A stretch of DNA of 59,129 nt, taken from NCBI GenBank assembly GCA_001931905.2, contig MSJI02000331.1:9065-68193 (forward strand). Reading direction: 5' to 3'. The DNA is from Cladosporium sp. IMV 00045 (lineage: Eukaryota > Ascomycota > Dothideomycetes > Cladosporiales > Cladosporiaceae). The notes beneath the pieces were generated by a model. That model did no database searches and was not told the DNA's origin. It saw nothing but the letters and a program-made list of their open reading frames with translations. A program made the translations under genes and the position numbers. Every line of letters begins with the position of its first letter. The stretch's first letter is position 1. Positions 21,851 to 33,900 of the stretch are shown here, piece by piece.

Positions 21851-24376
21851 TCATACTGCGGTCTCGCTAGCCACAGGTTCGGACGCCGCCGCTCCTTCAG
21901 CGCTCGTCTGCAATTGAGTTGAATCTTTCTTTCCGATCTCCTTCTCAGCACTCTCATGCTCTGCCGTAGGCTCCAGAAGAGTTGCTTTGGCAGAAGCCAC
22001 TGCAACCGTGTCGCCTTCAGGTTGCTCCGAAACCCTACGAGGGGTTTGCTCGAGCGAGCCACGTTCGGATGTACGCTGCGAGGCTTCGCGCTCAACACCT
22101 TCGACCGGGTGATCTCTCATGGGCGCATCACCTCCCATTCCCCTCCAACGCGCCTCCCGTTCCTTATTCTCAGAGCCCTCCCTCTTCAAATCAAAAGGCG
22201 GCGGCGGACCTTCGGTTCGTGGAAACCAAGCCTCCGCCGTGTATCTTGGCCCGGTAGCGGTTTCGTCAAACATGCGACTCATGAGCTCGCGTTGCTTCAG
22301 AATCTTCTCTGAGCGCTCAGCATCGGGTTGTGTCCCTGGCGTTCCAGTCCTGGCCTCTGAATTTGCACGGGGATCTCTTTCCAGATCACCCTCGCCCTCC
22401 ATGTAGTCGCCTTCCTCATCGTCGGACAAGCTAGAGCTGTTCGCTGGCGCGAGGGAGCGGCCGGAGGTCGGCGTGCGCCCATCTTCCATAGCTTTCTCCG
22501 CCTCTTTCTTTGCATGCACTTTGCGCAGGTTGTTGGCTGAGCTTACACTGCGCATGTCCGGGCGACCGTCCTTGCGAATTAAAACGCCATCCGAGTTGCG
22601 AATGGGCTTCGTTCGCGTCTTTTTGCTCGCTGAATTCGGATCTAGGTCCATTCCCATTGCATAGGCCTCGGCATTTGAAGCGACCGGCGTTGCAGGGAAT
22701 TCGTGCTCGTGTCCAGGTGGGTACGGCATGCCGTGCGGTGGTGGTGCGGGATGGAGTACGTGATCTGCCGAAGTTTGTCGTGCTGCTTCGATTGGAGAGT
22801 AGGTATGTTGGCCAGGGAAATGCCCGTTGCTAGTACCTTGCTGAGGCACCCACTGATGTTCTCTCCATTCTGGTGGTGGTGCTTGTGCATGCTCTTGCTG
22901 CAGTGGCGCCTCGCCTGCTGCTGGCGGTTGATCGGCAGCGCCTGAGCTGCTTCGTCCGCCTCTACCTCTTCCTCCTCTGCGTCCACCACGGCTACCACGT
23001 CCACGCCCACGCCCAGTAGAACCGAGAGCTGCATCGTAGCGGCCGCCAACAGCAGGATCGCCCTCCGACGGACGCCAAGGCTCCGAATGATCAGGTTGTC
23101 CTGTTGATGTAATGAAACGGTACGTGCTCGTAGATCCTTGACCGGGCACCTGCGCTGTGTGAAAGTGACCGTGCGGTTGTGCTGGGCCCTCTCCAGAAGG
23201 AATGCGGCCGCGCCCGGAATGCGCTGGGTCAACGCCGGCGCCTTGTGTATAGGGTGATGAATGATGCTCGTCACCGAAGCTACTTCTCGGTTTCAAAGGC
23301 GCAAGCTTAGGTCGCTTGGGAGATCCGGGTTGGGAAGTTTCGTGCTGTTGGTGGTGTTCATCAAGAGAGCGTTTCGGGCCTTGACTGCTGTTGACAGCTG
23401 CCCAGCCGCTCGCTTGTGGCTCGGAATCTGGCGGATGCGCGCGCAATGGGTGATTGTGAGCTGGCGGAGGAGGCCCTCCTCCGGGTGGGAAAGACTCGGC
23501 AGGCCGCCAACCTGACAATGCAGTGGGCGGTGGAAGAGGCTCAGCTGCTCGGAATCCAGGTTGTCGAGCAGTTTGTTGGGCTTGTTCGGCGGCAATGGGT
23601 TGGCGCTCTTGGGCTGAGTGAAAGCCAGGTGTGGCTTGGGACTCAAGAACAGGAGCTGGCGGGTGACCAGGTTGCCTACCGTGATCGGACGACAATGCTG
23701 CACCTGGTCGGACAGGTGGTCCAGAGTGACCTGGCGGTTGTTGCGGCGGTTGCTGTCCCCGTACAGCGTCGTAGGGTGGTTGATCTGGGTGCGAGGGTGT
23801 AGTCTCAGGCGGAGGACCTGTAGTGGAAGATGCGCTCTGGGCCTCGAATCGTTTCAGCCTCTGTTTCATAAGCTCTATCTGCACCTTGAGATTGTCGACC
23901 TCGTTCACTTTGGAGGTAACAGTGGTGATTTGATTGGTCAGGATCTCGACATCGGCAGGATCGTAGCGGCTGGAGTCCATGGCTTTGGGTGCAATGGGTC
24001 GAGCGCGTAACTCGTTGCGCATGTCTTCCATGACGCCAATCACTTGCACCATCTCGTGCTGCATGCGAGCCACGGTGTCAGTAACGCGGGCAATGTCCTG
24101 GTGATGACCCTGAATCATGTTGTAGTTGAACGAGACCTGCTGCTCGAGGCGGGTGAGCACATGGTTCAGCTCGACCTCGGGAGGAGGGCGAAATGGCTGA
24201 GCGCCATGCTGATGCTCCGGCGCACCCATGGAGGATACGCGCGAATGGCCGTGCGAAGGCGGCTGTGAATGCGGCGGTGGCGCGTCTCTAAGGGCAGCCT
24301 CTCTGGACGTCGTCGCCATTGATGATGACGATGGCCCGGATGGTGGTGCTGCCTCCGCTACCCTCTCCGTCTCCAT
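21851..24376 (-). CDS. Uncharacterised RGG-box, coiled-coil fungal protein
   Basis: An intronless 841-residue protein. Residues 66-125 (ELNHVLTRLEQQVSFNYNMI onward) and 140-180 form coiled coils. Residues 185-450 are Pro/Gln/His-rich disorder. An RGG box follows at about 454-478 (GRGRGRGSRGGRRGGRGRGG), typical of RNA-binding or methylated nuclear proteins. A basic block at about 585-635 (KPIRNSDGVLIRKDGRPDMR, then SSANNLRKVHAKKEAEKAME) reads as the best-conserved part and may be a nucleic-acid or chromatin contact. A second conserved patch, LKQRELMSRMFDETATG, lies near residue 700, and the tail is acidic. I do not recognise a characterised family. Nuclear location and RNA or chromatin association are inference from composition only. 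Confidence 0.8.
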   Translation of the reverse strand: METERVAEAAPPSGPSSSSMATTSREAALRDAPPPHSQPPSHGHSRVSSMGAPEHQHGAQPFRPPPEVELNHVLTRLEQQVSFNYNMIQGHHQDIARVTDTVARMQHEMVQVIGVMEDMRNELRARPIAPKAMDSSRYDPADVEILTNQITTVTSKVNEVDNLKVQIELMKQRLKRFEAQSASSTTGPPPETTPSHPDQPPYDAVRGQQPPQQPPGHSGPPVRPGAALSSDHGRQPGHPPAPVLESQATPGFHSAQERQPIAAEQAQQTARQPGFRAAEPLPPPTALSGWRPAESFPPGGGPPPPAHNHPLRAHPPDSEPQASGWAAVNSSQGPKRSLDEHHQQHETSQPGSPKRPKLAPLKPRSSFGDEHHSSPYTQGAGVDPAHSGRGRIPSGEGPAQPHGHFHTAQVPGQGSTSTYRFITSTGQPDHSEPWRPSEGDPAVGGRYDAALGSTGRGRGRGSRGGRRGGRGRGGRSSSGAADQPPAAGEAPLQQEHAQAPPPEWREHQWVPQQGTSNGHFPGQHTYSPIEAARQTSADHVLHPAPPPHGMPYPPGHEHEFPATPVASNAEAYAMGMDLDPNSASKKTRTKPIRNSDGVLIRKDGRPDMRSVSSANNLRKVHAKKEAEKAMEDGRTPTSGRSLAPANSSSLSDDEEGDYMEGEGDLERDPRANSEARTGTPGTQPDAERSEKILKQRELMSRMFDETATGPRYTAEAWFPRTEGPPPPFDLKREGSENKEREARWRGMGGDAPMRDHPVEGVEREASQRTSERGSLEQTPRRVSEQPEGDTVAVASAKATLLEPTAEHESAEKEIGKKDSTQLQTSAEGAAASEPVASETAV

Positions 24377-27300
24377 ATGAGAGGGTGTTTTCCCATGCGA
24401 CTGGGAGGAAGGGATGAGGGTAGGTGGTGAAATAGTTAAGGACCGACTAAAGGGAATTGCGACGGGACGGTGATAGGTGCTGGTGTTTGGATAGTATGAT
24501 GTTTAAGTGCTCTTGGCGAGTCACAAGGCGTCGATCGCTGGGAGATCGTCAGTCAAGGCCGTTTCACTCGATAGTTGTGTGTGGCGCGACGATCGATGGA
24601 GGGTTGGGGCGAGAGATGAAGCATGCCCTGGCTGACTGGACGGACCCGGACGAGAGCGGACTGGACTGGTATGCCTTTCCGAGTGTTTACTGCCCACTAG
24701 CTGTCCTCACCCGCGACACAAGGTAGAGTGGCGGGCAAGGAGTAGCAGTAGCAGCAGCCGCAGTGAGACAGTGGCAGTCTGTCAGACAAAAGTAGTCTTG
24801 TGTCTCTGTCTATCTCAGGCCAAGCATGCGCGCTCTCTCTCGTCGACACCCGGTCCAACCGCATGCGTCCAATGTATAATGAAAAGCAATAGGGGAGAAA
24901 CACTCCGTCTCTCTTTCACACCACACGGGATAGGGACGAGGCCGAGGAGGACATACCTCGCGACAAGCAGTAGTAGCAGCTGGCGCTGGTAGCGACGCCG
25001 ATGCAGATGTGATATGCAGCAGTAGTGGCAGATCTCTCAAGGAAAATCAAGCAGCAAGCAGCTCACACACACTCTCACCAGCATTCAAGAGTCGAAAGAA
25101 ACAAGCTGGGGGAGGCGAGCTGCACGGGCGAGGGCCTTGTCTCTATACTCTGCAGAGACTTAACTCGTTCTAGCTAATGTATAAACCAATAAATCACGAA
25201 CCGCCCACCGGCGAATCAGCGTCGGCGTTATTTTCCCAAGGGCTGATTAGCTGATTAGGAATCCCCTCTTTCTCTGCGCCGCCCCCCAAAACCGAAACTG
25301 CCCCAACCATAGATTGCCACATCGCGCTAGCATGTGCAAGGAATGGCCAGCGAGCCGTTGGTCGGTCCAGGACTAGGAGGAAGACGCGGACTTGTGTGTG
25401 GGAGGCGATCGGCTACGCCTGGCGACTCCTTGCGCGATGGCCATCTCATCATACCTGACCTAACCTGATCATTGTTCGTTGGTCGCCTGAAACTGGATAC
25501 TGGTCTACCGCTCTGGCTAAGCGATGAACCTTCGTCGTCCAGATGACAGTGCTGTAACAATCTGTGCCGACTGCAGCAGCACAGCCAGGTCGAATGTGCG
25601 CATCGCCGGCCTGCATTATTATTACTGCATTGATCACCTGTTGCATGCAGGGCTAAGCTACCAGGCAATTGCACTAGTCTCGACATGTACATCGATCAAG
25701 TCGCACGTACAACAACTTACTTTCCTGTGCTATGCCTGCTTACGCCTAAACAGTAGTAAGCTACATCTTGCAAACCTCTTCGATTGGTGCTGGCATCGAT
25801 CGGTTGTTGTTGCCCTCAGCCTCGCCAGAGATGTCTATATACACGCATGCATGTTCCCAGGCAAATCCTAGCCGTAAGACCTTCGAGAATAACGAATGCG
25901 CGCAAACTTCCGACCGCTTGCTTGGTTGTGGCACAAGCGGCCTTTAACTATACGAGACGAAGACAAATAATCTCCAGTAGTCGCCATCTCCTAATCTGTG
26001 ACACGGGCGGGGCCGCGCAAGAAAGGCATGGACGCGGACTCTGCTGCTGCTGCTCTCGTAACTTTCCTTCTTCCAATAAAAATCCTAGCGTGCGTGTGCG
26101 CTGAATCCTATGCACAGCCAGTCGCCAGCAACAGCTACTGGTAGCTAGCTCTGTCCCTATCTCGCCCGCGCATCCGAAGATCGCGCGCGGTACCTCTATG
26201 CATTCCAATGGCAGCCTTTTGCTTCAGTCCCCTAATCGGCTTGCCTGAACTCTCCTCGCGGATGGGCGACCGTTAGGCCATGGGAGTGATTGGCACCACC
26301 ATTGGTTTGTGGGCAACAGGAACCGCAAGCGGGGACAATGCAGCACCGTGGCGTTCTGGACAACCACAGGGTGGTGCACTGGCCTCGGAAATGAAAGATG
26401 GGGCTCCTTTCGTTTTTGGGTGGTTGGATTCTCTTGTTTTGTGTGCACATGTTTATCCTCGCATTATCATTGCGAGGGCTAGCGCGTGCCGCCTGGCCGA
26501 AGGAGACCGGGGCGCACCATCTATTTCCACTGTTTACTGCTAGACGAGATGCTGGGAAATCTCACAGGCCTGCAGACTGTAGGTGTTTTGATGGGTCGAC
26601 AAATTTAGGGCCGCGCGACGCCTAGGGCGCGAATGCTTATTACTGGTGCAGAGGCCCAAAAGGAATTCCAACCCAAGAGCACAATCCCTGCCCGCTCCAT
26701 TTAATCAATCCTGCCTCGGTGGACGAAATAGCGAACGGGAAACTCCACGGATACTCGCTATCGATGTATCGATGTCTCAAATCCGCTCGTTTGGGAGCAC
26801 CGATGGAAAGACAAAAGAGAAGGCAGAGACCTCTCTCCGTTCTATGTGCGGCTACTTTGACTACTACTCCTTTCCCTGCAGGACGCCTGAATCAAAGTTT
26901 TCCTCGCCTTGATTCATTCATCTATCAGACGTTTCGATAGGTGCACGCATTCGATCTGTCAGAAATCGGGGGGCAGATTCGCGTTTTAGTGAGGCGCGCG
27001 GGCCCTAGCGGTGACTATTTAGACAAGCAAAAGTGTTCATACGGCACTATTGATTCGTCCACAGCAAGAGTAAGCGGTCGCGCCATAAGTGCATGTATTG
27101 CCGATCGCCCATCTCTTCCAGACAAAGAGATAAACGTATAACAAACGTGCGGCTAGACCATGCCGAGCTTATTTCTCTTCCCTTACCCTACAGCCTACTG
27201 TACCTCCGTAGCCTTGCGCCTTTTAGCATCCGCCACTACCTTTGTTTAATCTGCGCAAGTCCCTGATGCCTTGTTGGCCTGTGACTTCAGGGCTACGCTG

Positions 27301-28610
27301 GGCCTGTCCACTCTGTGCTGTCTGTGCTCTGTATTTCCTCGGCACGTGATAATCAGGCCGTTGGAGGATTCCCACTCGTTTTATGGGAACCGAAGGGCGC
27401 GTGCTTTTTCCCTTTCTCCCTCAAACCCTCGCATCCTATCATTTGTACAAGCTCATCCGGTGCCATCGTCAGGTCGAGTGGGCTTCTGTAAATTGTCTGT
27501 GGCGGGAGAGTTTGGCGCGGCTTGCAGAAAACACTTGTAAGCCGGTCGTATCGGGCTTTTTAGCGAACGTATCGCTCGAGAGATAACGCGTAAGCTTTTC
27601 TTCCCAGTGATTTGGTCGTTTTTTGCTAGCTTGCTTGTTGTGGTTATAATTGGACAGGAGGCCACGTCGCGTGTATGCGGATCATGCGGCTTGCCTATTT
27701 GCTACGTGGCGATCTATCCGAGATTGTGCTGTTGTGGGCGCTTTTACAGGGCTGGAATGTGATATCACGTCCATGTCGGTCGGTTGAGGCGACGGCACTC
27801 CTCACCTATACGTTTCTCGTACACGTCGAGCCTAGTAGTTACGTCTCGTCGAGCAGTCGTTGATCTCGCATGCCAGAGGCCTTGCCGCTATCAAGTCCTG
27901 GTCCGCATTTCACTTCGCCTCTGGAAACTTCCAAGAGGATCGTTGACCACATATCACCTCATCCAAAACCCCGATTAAGCGACCTCATGCAGCTCAGCCT
28001 ATTGAGCGAGCCCTAGCGATCTCGACAGGAAAGCGATCAAAAACCTTGCTCTCGGTACCGCAGATATGGGAGAAAGAGGCTCGATTAGATCGCATAACCA
28101 CCAGCCATCGGCAACACGGCTTGAAAGTGGCGTTATGCGCGTTTGTTGGGTATCGTCTTTGACGCCGCCGCCACTACACAATTGATATCCACCTGTCTTT
28201 CCATGAATCCCTGTGTTGTAGATTGTCAGAGGTCTGCTCTTGACAGGGAAACAGGCTCCATCGGCGGTGCTTTTTTCCTCCAATTACTTCTGCATGGGTC
28301 AGTGATTCATAAATCTTGGATCGAGCTACGATCAATTGAGATTTGATAACTTCGCTTCACATGTGCGGCAGCGAGTGCCCTAAGCCATGTGAGATACACA
28401 TTTATTTCGAATGCTCGTGGGATTTCGACGGAATGAGCAGCCGAGGCAACATCTGCTGGACAGTCGTATTCTGTTATCATCGAATGCCTTTTGAGATTTG
28501 TGAAGACAGCTCGACCTTTCATGGTCCTCAGACTGGAAAGATTTTGTTTATATATGCAGCATGCGACTCATTTCCTTCATCGAATCATCCAATCAAGGAT
28601 GATCAAGATT
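24377..28610. other. 4.2-kb gene-free region left of the tRNA
   Basis: The left ~700 bases are the promoter/5' leader of the RGG-protein gene. Beyond that, frames on both strands stay under 125 codons without motif or splice support. I found no transposon termini, long repeats or recognisable structural RNA. It could hold long non-coding transcripts, which cannot be judged from sequence. Confidence 0.55.
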
Positions 28611-28700
28611 GGCACTTGTGGTCTAGTGGTTACGATTCTCGCTTAGGGTCTACAGATCACTGATTGCGAGAGGTCCCAGGTTCGAGTCCTGGCAAGTGCC
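28611..28700 (+). tRNA. tRNA-Pro (AGG) with a 16-nt intron
   Basis: Acceptor stem GGCACTT pairs with AAGTGCC at 28694-28700. The A box (TGGTCTAGTGG) and B box (GGTTCGAGTCC) are intact. The anticodon stem CTCGC/GCGAG encloses the loop TTAGGG-T, with anticodon AGG at 28645-28647. The loop is interrupted after position 37 by an intron at 28649-28664, the canonical site for the tRNA splicing endonuclease. Removing it leaves a 74-nt cloverleaf that closely resembles eukaryotic tRNA-Pro. A CTTTTCTTTT tract right after the gene serves as Pol III terminator. Confidence 0.95.
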
Positions 28701-28711
28701 CTTTTCTTTTG
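28701..28711 (+). terminator. Pol III T-tract terminator
   Basis: CTTTTCTTTTG directly follows the acceptor stem of tRNA-Pro. A run of four or more T on the coding strand is the standard Pol III stop. Confidence 0.8.
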
Positions 28712-29217
28712 CTTTTGCTAATTCTTTTGGTATCTGGTCGGTTTTGCCATGGAGGGGTGTAGCGTTGGGTTGTTTGTGGGTGGTGGTGATTTGTTCTTTC
28801 CTTTTGGCTGCTCTGGATTGAGGTGGGAGGGCGAGGGGCGGTGGCTGTGGGGGTGGAGTTGAAAATAGGAGGTAGGGAATCGTTTGATGAGGAGGGTGAT
28901 TGCAAGTTGGAACAATGTAGAGTTTTTGGTGATGGAACGGCTCTGCATTGCAGAGCCAGGTCGATCTCGCGTAATCCGGCTCAAGAAACGTTCGAGACAT
29001 CATGGATGGTGAAATGGGACCTTTTCATTATCGATCACGATTCACCAAGTAAACAGCTGTGTAACAAATCCTTCCCTCCCTTCATGAATTCCATCCAGTC
29101 AAACTCTCCCATAAAAGAAACGCCCTTATGCTTTTTTCCTCCTTTGCTCCTACGCCCTTCCATACACGTGATACTTCTGACCTCTCTACTCTAAAAGACT
29201 ATCTGCTACCTCTACGT
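28712..29217. other. Intergenic, tRNA to MTD1 3' end
   Basis: About 500 bases of T/G-rich then mixed sequence, including the MTD1 3' end. Nothing else is recognised. Confidence 0.55.
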
Positions 29218-30263
29218 CTACTCGGCTTTGGTACCGTTCTCCAGCGGGCGGTTCTGCACCAGGCGAACCAAGTTTCTCAAAAGCATCACGATCGTCACCT
29301 TGCCAATGGCGGGGACGTAGATTGACGCGCGCTCCTTGACGTCGGGGGTGAAGTTCTGTGGTTTGATATGGTTAGTATTTCTGAGCAGAAACGAGTTGTC
29401 TTCAACCACAAGCAGACAGGGGGAAAAAACTGTACCTTCTCGCTCGAAAAGTTGATGCACACAGCACCCTCCCTGATCAGGTGCGTGGGCACTTTGTAAG
29501 AATCGCCGGGGACGCCGGAGATGACGACGTCGCTGATGGGCAAGCACTGCTCGAGACCCCAGCCCTCGAGGTCCTTCACCTCGTGCTTCTGCTTCTTCAA
29601 ACCGCTGCCGCGGCTGAACTGCTGCACGCCAGTAACGTCGACGGAGTAGACCTCTGCGCCATCATTGGCGAGGAGGGCAGCGAGGGGCCGTCCGACGACC
29701 TCACTGCGGTTGATGACGGTGATGCGACGGCCGAAGAGGCGCTTTCCGTAGTCCAGGAAGGTGTTGTAGATGCGCAGGTGCTCGAGGATCTTGACGCAGG
29801 CGAGGGGCGTGCAGGGCAGAATGCTCTTCTGGGCGTTGTGCGGTGGGTCGAGGAAGCGGATGTTTTGGTACATGTTGCTGATGAGCTGTGGCGACAGGCC
29901 CTCGACGTCCTTGTACATGCTGACCGTCCACTGCAGGGTGCGGTCGCGCTTCGAGTCGAAGACCGGGTAGTAGACGATGACGCCGTCGATGGCGTCGTCG
30001 GCGTTGGCGTTGCGCAGCTCGTCCTCGAGGTCTTCACGTTCCACCTCACGGAGGGTGAAGTCGAATCCATTGTCGCGGCAGGTTTTGCCCGTCCATTCGG
30101 CGTACATGCGCGCCGCCGGGTCTTTGTTGGCCAGGAAGCCGTGCAGGTGAGGTTTTCGGTCCAGGGCTGCCAGGCTGCTTTGGACTTCTGCCGAGAGAGG
30201 TTTGGCGATCGATGCCGCCAAAACAACTTTACATGAGCTTGGTGGGGGATTGGGAGCCGCCAT
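29218..30263 (-). CDS. MTD1: NAD-dependent 5,10-methylene-THF dehydrogenase
   Basis: Two exons: 30263-29436 and 29355-29218, joined in phase across an 80-nt intron, giving 321 residues, about the length of yeast Mtd1 (320). Recognisable segments are GFLANKDPAARMYAEWTGKT, DGVIVYYPVFD, the substrate loop DPPHNAQKSILPCTPLACVK, and the Rossmann nucleotide site TVINRSEVVGRPLAALLAND followed by VYSVDVTGVQQF. It oxidises 5,10-methylene-THF to methenyl-THF with NAD+ in the cytosol, feeding one-carbon units to purine synthesis. Unlike bifunctional FolD or trifunctional C1-THF synthase, this monofunctional group lacks cyclohydrolase activity. The C-terminus IYVPAIGKVTIVMLLRNLVRL closes the fold. It is transcribed divergently from MMS19. 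Confidence 0.93.
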
Positions 30264-30948
30264 TTTTGTTGATTGTGATTTTGTTATTTTTCTTCCCTTG
30301 AGTAATGATCCGCAGAAAAAAAGTGAGATTTGCTCTCAAGGATCCAGGACGTCGACCAACTTTCCAGAAGTCCAGATTTCCTGGCAACCAGGTTACAGTA
30401 ATGATATCACGTTCGTCCAACAAAAAATTAAATGTTCGAGTAACTCGAACTTCAAGTTTTTGTGCCCGAATGCCGGAGTCGCTGCTAGGGTCTTTGCTAG
30501 GGAGCGGACCATTGGTTGTGGCTCACGGAGGCATGACAGACTTTTTTCCCGCTCTTTCGGCAGAGACCGCGTCGTTGTTTTATGGGACGACGACGCTGAG
30601 CTTGAGAACTGCCGAACAAGTCATGGGAATGATATGACCTCTTGGTGTGGTCACGCAAGTCTTGAATTGCTCATTGTATCTCGTACTCCATCGCTTTTTC
30701 CCCTTCTGCTACATTTCCACCGCAATATATATGTATGAGCAACAGTGTAGTGCGCTCCTTGCAAACAGAGACCCTTGTTTCTCGCCAAAGTCGAGCGGGA
30801 CGCTCCCGCCACTCTGCAGGATGACACTAGGCAAATTCGTGGTTGGTTGAAAGTTGGGACGTCATATCGGCGAGAGAGAGCGCGGGCGTTTCGACATATT
30901 GCTCATGTTGAAGGTTGAAGACGTCTGCCATCAATCGCACAAGAAAGA
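30264..30948. promoter_or_regulatory. Divergent MTD1-MMS19 promoter
   Basis: 685 bases between two divergent start codons, so it must hold both promoters. A GACGTCAT stretch (CRE-like half match) lies at 30858, about 85 bases before the MMS19 ATG. No other clear element is seen. Confidence 0.5.
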
Positions 30949-33900
30949 ATGTCAGACATCCAGCTGTACCTGTTCGAGGTAGACAAGAACAAGGCAGAGG
31001 CCAAGAATGTCGCCCATCGCAGCGCCCAGAAACTGGAATCCAAGGAATTGAAGCTGATCGACCTGATCACGAGCCTCGAGGAGTACATCAACAACAAGGG
31101 TGATGCTGTCGTTCGAGGCCATTCGGTCGCCTATCTGGCTGATGTGCTGAGTGCTGTCAGCCCTCGCGTTCTCTCTGGTCAGGAAAGGCGGCTGCTATGT
31201 GACTTTGTCATCGGCAGGATCGAAGGCGATGTCGAGGGCATCGGTTCGTCTGCCCGTGCTCTGCTCGCTCTTGAGGAGCGTGGCAAATGGGACTCAGCAA
31301 CTGCCCAGAACATCATGAAAACATTCATCACACATGCAGCTCCATTGAAGCAGTTCAAACTGCAGAGCGAGCGTTACAGTGTCCTGCAGCTCATCGATGT
31401 TCTGGTGGCCAAATACCGCAAGCCTATCCAAGAGGTGCATGACGAAGATCCGGAGTTCCTGCCCAACTTCATTGCCTTCTTTGATGGCGAGAAGGACCCG
31501 AGAAATCTCATGATCGTCTTCTCCATCTTGCAGGTGCCCATGACTGAGTGGGATGTCTCGAGATCCGCACAGGATCTGTTTGACTCCGTGTTTAACTACT
31601 TCCCCATTACCTTCAAGCCTCCGCCGGATGATCCTTACGGCATCACTGCGCAGCACCTGAAAGACAGACTAAGAGACTGCATTGCGGCCACGTCCGATTT
31701 TGCTCCGTACGCATTTCCTGCGCTTCTCGACAAGCTCGACTCGTCATCTATGAACACAAAGGTATGAATCTGCTTGATCAAAACTCACCTGGTTAGCATG
31801 CTAATTCAAGCAGCGAGACGTTTTGAACACCCTTCAAGCTTGCATAGTAGGCTATGAGCCCAAGACCATTAACCTTTACTCAGTCACGCTGTGGGATGCT
31901 CTCAAGTTCGAGGTCCTTGCAGCGCAAGAGGATGACCTCATGGTCGAGGCCTTGAAATGTCTTGCATTAATCGCAACATCTTTCTCCACAGGCCTCGAAG
32001 GCCCACTGACTGCTTACCTCCGCCCGATTATTAAGGAGTGCAATGAACATCTTGAAGATGCCCCGACAAAGCAGTCTCAGTCAGCAGGCAGGATCCTTCA
32101 TGCTGTATCGTCAGCAGCTCCTATTGTTGCCGACAGGATAGCAAAGGGTGTCTTGCCCACGCTTTTCCAGTTCTTCAAGTCTTCGCAATCCATCTCTAAG
32201 CGTAGAGGACTGCTCGAAGTCTTCAATGACATTCTGAAAGCGTACATCGAAACCGCTGTTGCTGGCGACGCAGTCATCCTAGAGGGACTGCAAGCTCATA
32301 GCGAGGAAGCCTTCATAGCCCTGCTGAGTGCCCTTCAGAATGCGCCGAAGCCAGAAGTTTCCTTCCGGTTGGTGTCTTTGGACGGACTTATCAAACTCAC
32401 AGCCATCAGAGGCTTGCTCTCCGATGTGGATGTCGAACGAGCTGTTGATGCCGTCACTGCCATTGTGCTGCACGAGCACCTTGACGGTCATGGTGACATT
32501 CGTACCGAGGCCATCGATGCTCTAATCAAGATGGCCTATACTGCTCCGTACGCCGTGCGTGACAAAGCGTTGCCTGCGTTCGTCGCTGAGCTGCCCGACG
32601 TGCCCCAAGACGATGCATCGTGGACACCAGTGCTTGAAGCGCTTGCAAAGTTGAGCAGTGCGAAGGAAGCATTTGACACTATCGCTTTGAGGTTGAAGAA
32701 CAGGTACACAGCAGCAAGGCAGCAAGCAGCACCGAAAGCATATCAACACGCTTTGTTGATGGCACTGTTGTATGCGTTCACCTACGGCTCGCCATCCATG
32801 GAAAATGGCGTGATTCGTCGCTCATACTTCACCGACTACGCAGAGCCTCTCTTGCGCCAGACTCAGCAGACACCTCTTCCGGAGTGGGATGCTGCTGAAC
32901 TCGAGGTCATCGGTCGCATTTGCAACTCACTCCTGCGAGGCCAGATTTCTCATTTCCAGAGCGCCATCTACAACACCACTATGCAATGGCTGTCACCAGC
33001 GGTCGAGGAAGGCGGCACGGCGCCAGACATGATCCGCAGCATCGCTCCATTTTCCCTGTATTACTATGCCGCTATCCAGCCGAGCGTAGTAGAGCCCGCG
33101 GACATTTTGAACGTCCTCAAGACGCAAGCCAACTTGGTGCTGGGTGCATCCAAGCTCGACGCCAGCCACGGAATCCTGCTCCGCCACATCACGCTTCTGA
33201 TCAATAAATTCGCCGACCCCAAAGCCATGCACGAGGTGCTACGCTCAGTGGGCCTTGACGTGGAAGCTCTTCTTGCTGACAATCCCAATTCCCAACAAAT
33301 CAGCCTCTCCTTCGCCGTGGTCAAAGCCCTCCTCACGCAAGGCAAGACCTCCGCCCTGACATCATCCTACCTCCAACTCCTCCTCCGCCTCCTCCCAACC
33401 ACCACCTCCTCCAGCGCCCGCCTGTTCGCCACTCTCCTCGCCCCGGACGACATCCTCACCAAAGAAAACCACTGCGTGATCTCAGGCCTCTACAAGCAAA
33501 AAGCCTTCAGCCAACTCGTGCCCTCCCTCATCACCTCCATCCGCAGCTCCGCCACGCAGGAGGAGAAAACCAACCACCTCCTCGCCCTCTCCGGCCTCAT
33601 CGCCCACCTCCCCTACGGCATCCTCGAGCCCTCCCTCCCCACCCTCGTGGCCCCGCTCCTGCAAACCCTCGACCTCCCCGACCAGCCCGTCAAAGCCTCC
33701 TCGCTCACCATCTTCGAATCCCTCCTCATGCACGACCCCGCTCTCGTCGCAGAGCACACCGCTTCTCTCATCACGCGCCTACTCAACTGCACCGCCGCTG
33801 CGCCAGCCAATGTAGCAGACGTGCGCGCTCGCGCTCTGCAGTGTCTTGCGCTTGTGCCGAGGCAGTTGAAGCGCGAGGCTGTTGTGCCCTACAGGCGCCA

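Noticed and set aside
28650..29003. 117-codon minus-strand frame over tRNA-Pro
   Set aside because: Its C-terminal residues (DSNLGPLAISD) are the well-known false peptide obtained by translating a tRNA in reverse.
29481..30236. 251-codon plus-strand frame opposite MTD1
   Set aside because: MTD1 is unmistakable on the minus strand; the plus-strand product has no recognisable features.
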